A stretch of 64,000 nt of DNA from JAXLWB01 sp046328715. GTDB taxonomy: Bacteria; Chloroflexota; Anaerolineae; Caldilineales; Caldilineaceae. The stretch is taken from contig JAXLWB010000019.1 of the NCBI GenBank assembly GCA_046328715.1, positions 62,001 to 126,000 of the forward strand, written 5' to 3'. Below are positions 59,163-64,000 of this stretch, in pieces (positions within the stretch are counted from its first letter, which is position 1; each line of letters opens with the position of its first letter). Below the pieces are notes generated by a model. That model saw only the letters and a list, made by a program, of their open reading frames with translations. It was not told the DNA's origin and did not search any database. A program made the position numbers and the translations under genes.

Positions 59163-59447
59163 ATGTCACTACTCGGATTTCTCGTCCTGTTGATTATCGC
59201 TGCCATCTGTGGTGCCTTGGGCCAAGCGATTGCTGGTTACTCACTCGGCGGCTTTGTCCTCTCGATTGTGATCGGTTTTATCGGTGCCTATTTGGGCATG
59301 TGGATTGCTCGCCAGTTTGGACTGCCCGAAATCTTCGTCATCAACGTCGATGGTGAACCTTTCCCGATTGTCTGGTCAGTCATCGGTTCGGCAGTGCTGG
59401 CGGCCATCGTTGGCATCATCGCACGACCACGGGTCACGTATCGGTAA
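59163..59447 (+). CDS. GlsB/YeaQ/YmgE-family small membrane protein
   Basis: A 94-residue protein of three hydrophobic segments: LLGFLVLLIIAAICGALGQAI, then GFVLSIVIGFIGAYLGMWIA, and IVWSVIGSAVLAAIVGIIA. The Gly-rich GALGQAIAGYSLGGF is typical of the transglycosylase-associated/GlsB family of general stress membrane proteins. Between segments 2 and 3 is a short polar loop. The start ATG 59163 follows AAAGGAG. Confidence 0.85.
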   Translation: MSLLGFLVLLIIAAICGALGQAIAGYSLGGFVLSIVIGFIGAYLGMWIARQFGLPEIFVINVDGEPFPIVWSVIGSAVLAAIVGIIARPRVTYR

Positions 59448-59485
59448 CGAAACAAACCAACAACCCTAGCACCGCCTCAATTTCC

Positions 59486-60142
59486 ATGTCGCAACTCTTT
59501 CATCCCAGCGCCAACACCTTTGCCAGAGTCAGCATCTTTGGCGCGCTCTTTTTTGTGGCGGGACTTGGTGCGGTGGGTCTGGTAATTGCCCGCTCGCCCT
59601 ATCAAACCAACGTTAATGTCGTACAGCCGCAGCCAGTGCAGTTTAGTCACGAACATCATGTCGGTGGGTTGGGTATCGACTGTCGCTATTGTCATACCTC
59701 GGTAGAAAAGTCTTCCTTTGCTGGATTTCCACCGACGCATACCTGTATGAGCTGCCATTCGCAGATTTGGAACGACAGCCCGATGCTTGCCCCTGTCCGA
59801 GAAAGTTACCGAACCGGGATCCCAATCGCCTGGACCCGGGTTCACAACCTTCCCGACTACGTCTACTTTAACCACGGCATTCACGTGCAAAAAGGCATCG
59901 GCTGCGATAGCTGTCATGGCCGGGTGAATACGATGCCGTTGATGTACAAAGCTGAACCAATGACGATGGAGTGGTGTCTCAACTGCCATCGTGCTCCCCA
60001 ACAGCAGATCCGCCCCCGCTCAGAAGTGTTTAACATCAACTATGTCCGCCCAGCCAATCAACTGGAGTTAGGTCAGCAACTGGTCAAGGAATACCACATT
60101 CCCACCGATCGATTGACCAACTGCTACGTCTGTCATCGCTGA
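59486..60142 (+). CDS. actA: Pentahaem cytochrome c, alternative complex III subunit ActA-like
   Basis: A 218-residue protein with one N-terminal membrane segment (ASIFGALFFVAGLGAVGLVI) and five CxxCH haem sites: CRYCH, CMSCH, CDSCH, CLNCH and CYVCH. Additional His residues (FSHEHH, YFNHGIHVQ) supply distal ligands. This matches ActA, which takes part in quinol oxidation by alternative complex III. The next gene, actB, begins 11 bases later, and the order A-B-C is the ACIII order. Confidence 0.9.
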   Translation: MSQLFHPSANTFARVSIFGALFFVAGLGAVGLVIARSPYQTNVNVVQPQPVQFSHEHHVGGLGIDCRYCHTSVEKSSFAGFPPTHTCMSCHSQIWNDSPMLAPVRESYRTGIPIAWTRVHNLPDYVYFNHGIHVQKGIGCDSCHGRVNTMPLMYKAEPMTMEWCLNCHRAPQQQIRPRSEVFNINYVRPANQLELGQQLVKEYHIPTDRLTNCYVCHR

Positions 60143-60153
60143 GAGCAAAGACT

Positions 60154-63135
60154 ATGAGCAATCGCAACGACTTCTGGCGTACGCTTGAAGAACAGGCAGG
60201 GACACCAGAATTTCAGCAGTTATTACAACGCAAGCTGCCCAGCCATTTCCTCCAGGCGCAGGACCAAGACTTCCCGTCGGGTACCAATCGGCGCGATTTC
60301 TTGAAGCTGATGGGCGCAACATTGGTGATGGCAGGCTTGGCAGGCTGTCAGGCAGAACCGCCACGCGAAACGATCGTGCCCTATGTCAACCAGCCCGAAA
60401 ACCTGATCCCTGGCAAGCCTCTCTTCTTTGCTACGGCCATGCCCTTGAACGGCTACGGCATCGGCATACTGGCCGAAAATCATATGGGGCGGCCCACCAA
60501 ACTCGAAGGCAATCCCGACCATCCAGCCACACTCGGAGGCAGCAATGCCTTGCTGCAAGGATCGTTGCTCAACCTCTATGATCCAGACCGAGCCCAGGTT
60601 GTAACTCGCTTAGGCGGGATCGAAACGTGGGAGAACTTTCTCGCCACCCTGTCGGCCAAGTTGGCAACATTGCGCACCACTGGTGGCGCAGGGCTGCGCA
60701 TCCTGAGTGAAACGGTCACCTCGCCTACCCTGATTGCCCAACTCGACCAGGTACTGAAGCTCTTTCCACAGGCGCGCTGGACCCAATATGATGCCTGGGG
60801 GCTGGACAATGTTCATGCTGGCACACAGCTTGCCTTTGGACGCAGCGTGACTCCACGCTATCACTTCGAAAATGTCGAGCGCATCCTGAGTTTGGATGCC
60901 GACTTTCTCTTCAACTTGCCTGGTAGTTTGCGCTATGCCCGTGCCTTTATCGACAAGCGTCGGCTGTGGAGCGCCCAGACACCGGATAAAGCGAGCATGA
61001 ATCGCCTCTATATGCTAGAGAGCAGCCCAACGATCACAGGGGCGAAGTCTGATCATCGTTTGCCGGTACGGGCTGGACAGATTGCCACCTATGCCCAGGC
61101 ATTAGCTCGCCTGCTGGGAATCACGTTGCCGGGAGCTTCAGCCGAGTTGCCCCAGGCCCATCAGGATTGGCTGGCTGCCGCTGCCCGTGATCTACAGGGC
61201 TTTCCAGGTAACAGTCTGGTGATTGCAGGCATCGAACAGCCGCCTGCGGTCCATGCATTGGCCCATACCATCAACGCCACGCTCAACAATATCGGTCATA
61301 CGGTTACTTATAGCGATCCGGTAGAAGCTGCGCCAGGTGACCAACTCGGTGGGTTGCGAACGCTGGTGCAGGAGATGAACGCTGGACAGGTCGATACATT
61401 GCTCATCCTCGATGCCAACCCGGTGCTCACAGCTCCGGTAGACATCGACTTTGCTGCCGGTCTAAGCAAAGTCAATTATTCCGTCCAGCTCAGCCTCTAC
61501 CAGGATGAAACCTCCGACTTGTGTCAATGGCATGTTCCTGCGGCCCACTATCTGGAGACCTGGAGCGACGTGCGCGCCTATGACGGCACCGCCTCGATTA
61601 TCCAACCGTTGATTGCGCCGCTCTTTGATGGTAAATCGGCACACGAGTTGCTGGCGGCATTGCTCGGCAATTCGCAGTTGACCTCGGCCTATAAAATTGT
61701 ACGCTCTACCTGGTCTGACTTTTACACTGGACTCGCCACTCCCGCGCAGGCCGACTTTGACAGTTTTTTCAACAAGTCATTGAATGATGGTGTGGTCGCC
61801 GGTACTGCCTTGCCCGATGTCCAGGTCGCACTCGCTGACGACTGGTCAAGCCAACTGGATCAAACACCCACACCCACCACAATGGCGGGTCTTGAATTGA
61901 TCTTCCGCCCCGACCCCTCGATTGGCGATGGTCGCTTTGCCAACAATGCCTGGTTACAGGAATTGCCCAAGCACCTCTCAACCCTTGCCTGGGACAACGC
62001 CGCTCTGCTTAGCCCAGCCACGGCGGCACGGCTGCAACTGAACAATCAGGACATGGTGGAGTTGGAGTTTGCAGGTCGTACCCTCACCGCCCCGGTTTGG
62101 ATCTTGCCCGGCCATGTGGATGAGGCGGTGACCCTCTACCTGGGCTATGGGCGCGCTTGGCGCGACAAGTTGAGCACAGGACGCGGGGTCAATGCCTATG
62201 CCTTGCGCACGGCAGAGTGGCGCTGGTTTGGTTCGGGTCTCACCATACGCAAGCAGAACGGTACCTATCCGCTGGCGACGACGCAAGCTCATTTCTTGCT
62301 CGAAGGGCGCAATCTGGTGCGCACAGGAACGTTGGAGGAATATGTCACCGACCCACATTTTACTGCGGATGAGCAGGGTGAAGCTGAAACACTCTATCCT
62401 GGCTATCAATATGAGGGTCACGCCTGGGGCATGGCGATTGATTTGACCGCCTGTATTGGCTGCAACGCCTGTACGATTGCCTGTCAAGTGGAGAATAACA
62501 TCCCGACGGTGGGCAAGGAAGAGGTACTGAAGGGGCGGGAAATGCACTGGCTCAAGGTGGACCATTACTACCAAGGGGAGCCGGACAACCCGCAGAGCAC
62601 CTTCCAGCCGCGACCTTGTATGCACTGCGAGGCGGCACCGTGCGAACTGGTCTGCCCGGTCGAAGCGACGCTGCACGATGCCGAAGGGCTGAACGAGATG
62701 GTCTACAACCGCTGTGTCGGTACCCGCTACTGCTCGAACAACTGCCCCTACCAGGTGCGTCGCTTCAACTTTTTTAACTATGCCGACGCCCACGAAATTC
62801 CGTTGGTCGAGATGGCGCGCAATCCGGATGTGACGGTACGGGCACGCGGCGTCATGGAGAAGTGTACCTACTGTATTCAGCGTATCAACAACGCCCGCAT
62901 TGAGGCAGAACAGGAGAATCGTCCAATCGTCGATGGCGAAATCCAGACCGCCTGCCAAACCGCCTGCCCGACACGTGCCATCATCTTTGGCGATATCAAT
63001 GATCCAAATAGTCAAGTGGCACATTTGAAGGGGCAGCCACTCAACTACGGCATGTTAAGCGAGCTGGGCACCCGACCGCGCACTACCTACCTAGCAGCAG
63101 TGCGCAACCCGAACCCGGAGATAGTGACTACGTAG
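60154..63135 (+). CDS. actB: Alternative complex III molybdopterin/Fe-S subunit (ActB-like)
   Basis: A 993-residue fusion. The N-terminus has a Tat-like NRRDFLKLMGATLVMAGLAGC with a lipobox-like end. Residues about 80-720 form a molybdopterin oxidoreductase-like fold (MAM-like, without a catalytic ligand). From about 755 it carries ferredoxin-type motifs: CIGCNACTIACQVENN, then PCMHCEAAPCELVCPVEATLH, CVGTRYCSNNCPYQVRRFN, and CTYCIQRINNA with TACQTACPTRAI. These bind several Fe-S clusters. It passes electrons from quinol to the ActA/ActE cytochromes. The gap to actC is filled by a palindromic repeat. Confidence 0.93.
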   Translation: MSNRNDFWRTLEEQAGTPEFQQLLQRKLPSHFLQAQDQDFPSGTNRRDFLKLMGATLVMAGLAGCQAEPPRETIVPYVNQPENLIPGKPLFFATAMPLNGYGIGILAENHMGRPTKLEGNPDHPATLGGSNALLQGSLLNLYDPDRAQVVTRLGGIETWENFLATLSAKLATLRTTGGAGLRILSETVTSPTLIAQLDQVLKLFPQARWTQYDAWGLDNVHAGTQLAFGRSVTPRYHFENVERILSLDADFLFNLPGSLRYARAFIDKRRLWSAQTPDKASMNRLYMLESSPTITGAKSDHRLPVRAGQIATYAQALARLLGITLPGASAELPQAHQDWLAAAARDLQGFPGNSLVIAGIEQPPAVHALAHTINATLNNIGHTVTYSDPVEAAPGDQLGGLRTLVQEMNAGQVDTLLILDANPVLTAPVDIDFAAGLSKVNYSVQLSLYQDETSDLCQWHVPAAHYLETWSDVRAYDGTASIIQPLIAPLFDGKSAHELLAALLGNSQLTSAYKIVRSTWSDFYTGLATPAQADFDSFFNKSLNDGVVAGTALPDVQVALADDWSSQLDQTPTPTTMAGLELIFRPDPSIGDGRFANNAWLQELPKHLSTLAWDNAALLSPATAARLQLNNQDMVELEFAGRTLTAPVWILPGHVDEAVTLYLGYGRAWRDKLSTGRGVNAYALRTAEWRWFGSGLTIRKQNGTYPLATTQAHFLLEGRNLVRTGTLEEYVTDPHFTADEQGEAETLYPGYQYEGHAWGMAIDLTACIGCNACTIACQVENNIPTVGKEEVLKGREMHWLKVDHYYQGEPDNPQSTFQPRPCMHCEAAPCELVCPVEATLHDAEGLNEMVYNRCVGTRYCSNNCPYQVRRFNFFNYADAHEIPLVEMARNPDVTVRARGVMEKCTYCIQRINNARIEAEQENRPIVDGEIQTACQTACPTRAIIFGDINDPNSQVAHLKGQPLNYGMLSELGTRPRTTYLAAVRNPNPEIVTT

Positions 63136-63172
63136 CGCACTGCAAATGGAGTTTTCCCGGTATGAGAGCGCT

Positions 63173-63266
63173 TGTCATTCTGAGCGAGGGCTTTTTCGAG
63201 CGAAGAATCTTGCTGAGTCAACCCCACAAGATTCTTCGTCGCAAACAGCCGCTCCTCAGAATGACA
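63173..63266. repeat. Palindromic repeat, family B, copy 3, between actB and actC
   Basis: TGTCATTCTGAG (63173-63184) pairs with CTCAGAATGACA (63255-63266). The inside shows GAAGAATCTTGC and ACAAGATTCTTC plus GCAAACAGCCGCTC, nearly the same as 31229-31322. It follows the actB stop by 38 bases and precedes actC by 91 bases, so it would be in the middle of the ACIII transcript. Confidence 0.85.
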
Positions 63267-63356
63267 TTACATCTCACGGGAGGATCGACAAAGCTGTTTT
63301 TACCTAGAAGATTACTGGCTAAGCAGTCTTGATCAGCCGCATCGGAGATTTGAACC

Positions 63357-64000
63357 ATGCAATCGGAAGCAATCAATCGGCCAAACAATCGAGGAGCGAG
63401 CGGCCATGTGCTGGAGCCGGGGCACACCTATGGCTCGGTCACCGAAGAGATCAGCTCGATTGTCTTGACGCGTGGTACGCCGATCTGGTGGCTGGCCGGG
63501 GCAGGGCTGATGTTTGCACTGGTGATGGTCTTGCTCTATGCGGTCACCTATCTACTCTTCACCGGCGTGGGCATTTGGGGTGTCAATATTCCGGTTGGTT
63601 GGGGTTTTGCGATTATTAACTTTGTCTGGTGGATCGGGATTGGCCATGCCGGGACATTGATTTCTGCGATCTTGCTGCTGCTGCGTCAGGAATGGCGCAC
63701 CTCAATCAACCGCTTTGCCGAGGCGATGACGCTCTTTGCGGTGGCAAGTGCTGGCCTCTTTCCATTGCTCCACTTGGGCCGGGTACAGCTCTTCTACTGG
63801 CTGCTGCCCTATCCCAACACGATGGGACTTTGGCCACAGTGGCGTAGCCCATTGGTCTGGGATGTCTTTGCCGTGGCGACCTACGGCACAGTCTCGCTCA
63901 TGTTCTGGTACATTGGGCTGGTTCCTGACCTGGCCACCATGCGCGACCGAGCGACCTGGCGGGTAACACGCGTCATCTACGGCATCCTGGCGATGGGCTG
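63357..64000 (+). CDS. actC: Alternative complex III NrfD/PsrC-type membrane subunit (ActC-like), 3' end outside window
   Basis: The frame from ATG 63357 is open to the right edge (about 214 residues so far). It opens MQSEAINRPNNRGASGHVLE, then IWWLAGAGLMFALVMVLLYA, FAIINFVWWIGIGHAGTLIS, MTLFAVASAGLFPLLHLGR and LVWDVFAVATYGTVSLMFWY. These are the first four segments of a NrfD-like quinol-binding membrane protein. The HAGTLIS and FPLLHLGR elements match ActC, which sits beside ActB. The start lies 91 bases after a family B repeat. Confidence 0.88.
   Translation, partial: MQSEAINRPNNRGASGHVLEPGHTYGSVTEEISSIVLTRGTPIWWLAGAGLMFALVMVLLYAVTYLLFTGVGIWGVNIPVGWGFAIINFVWWIGIGHAGTLISAILLLLRQEWRTSINRFAEAMTLFAVASAGLFPLLHLGRVQLFYWLLPYPNTMGLWPQWRSPLVWDVFAVATYGTVSLMFWYIGLVPDLATMRDRATWRVTRVIYGILAMG

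Overview
The window reads as a chromosome segment of a filamentous or environmental Chloroflexota bacterium (Anaerolineae/Caldilineae-like). This rests on gene content, not on a marker gene: an alternative complex III operon start (pentahaem cytochrome, fused molybdopterin/Fe-S subunit, NrfD-type subunit), two carbohydrate ABC transporters with Tat/lipoprotein binding proteins, many enolase-superfamily and SDR sugar-acid enzymes, an ECF42-type sigma module, a large NACHT-FGE protein and very many intergenic palindromes. No rRNA, tRNA or CRISPR was seen.

Layout. 1-4.1 kb: phytanoyl-CoA-dioxygenase-like protein (cut by the left edge), HAD hydrolase, two SDRs, an FKBP and a frameshifted methyltransferase. 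4.2-7.5 kb (minus strand): sugar ABC transporter (permease, permease, binding protein). 7.8-11.5 kb: 2-hydroxyacid dehydrogenase, LmbE-type deacetylase, MBL hydrolase and a broken PanB-like gene. 12.0-16.6 kb: a second ABC transporter with its own ATPase. 16.9-20.6 kb: DGPF/YCII protein, ECF42-like sigma factor, MFS exporter and DHFR-like protein. 20.9-24.1 kb: a 1056-residue NACHT NTPase ending in an FGE/C-type-lectin domain whose last ~100 bases look like a DGR variable region. 24.4-25.1 kb: two antitoxin-like genes without toxins. 25.2-36.7 kb: a large sugar-acid catabolic block (enolase-superfamily dehydratase, LLM oxidoreductase, NAD epimerase/dehydrogenase, FGGY kinase, FAH-family hydrolase, 2-oxoacid dehydrogenase E1a/E1b/E2, YhcH/YiaL, aldo-keto reductase). 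37.2-41.3 kb: dioxygenase, SDR, second enolase-superfamily enzyme and DMT exporter.

41.3-51.7 kb is an accessory island: a DUF3800 gene behind a predicted three-way-junction RNA, a beta-helix lipoprotein, an AbrB/PIN toxin-antitoxin pair, an AT-rich NurA-HerA defence remnant truncated by an IS3-like element with a DruA/DUF4338-like fragment on its far side, and two further toxin-antitoxin modules bounded by truncated copies of the 5' end of the next gene. 51.8-53.0 kb is that gene, a mannonate-dehydratase/RspA-like enzyme. 53.5-58 kb holds a DUF2243 membrane protein and a three-subunit molybdenum hydroxylase. 58-64 kb holds small proteins and actA-actB-actC, cut by the right edge.

The genes largely suggest uptake and oxidation of plant- or biofilm-derived sugar acids to pyruvate and acyl-CoA feeding a respiratory chain with ACIII. 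A shared palindromic operator (GGTATACAATATACC and relatives, resembling UxuR/ExuR sites) links three or four of the catabolic units. Almost every intergenic junction carries a long imperfect palindrome from one of about ten sequence families; one family is about 135 bp with a conserved core, one copy is interrupted by a MITE with a clean target duplication, and one repeat is carried in frame in the E2 linker.
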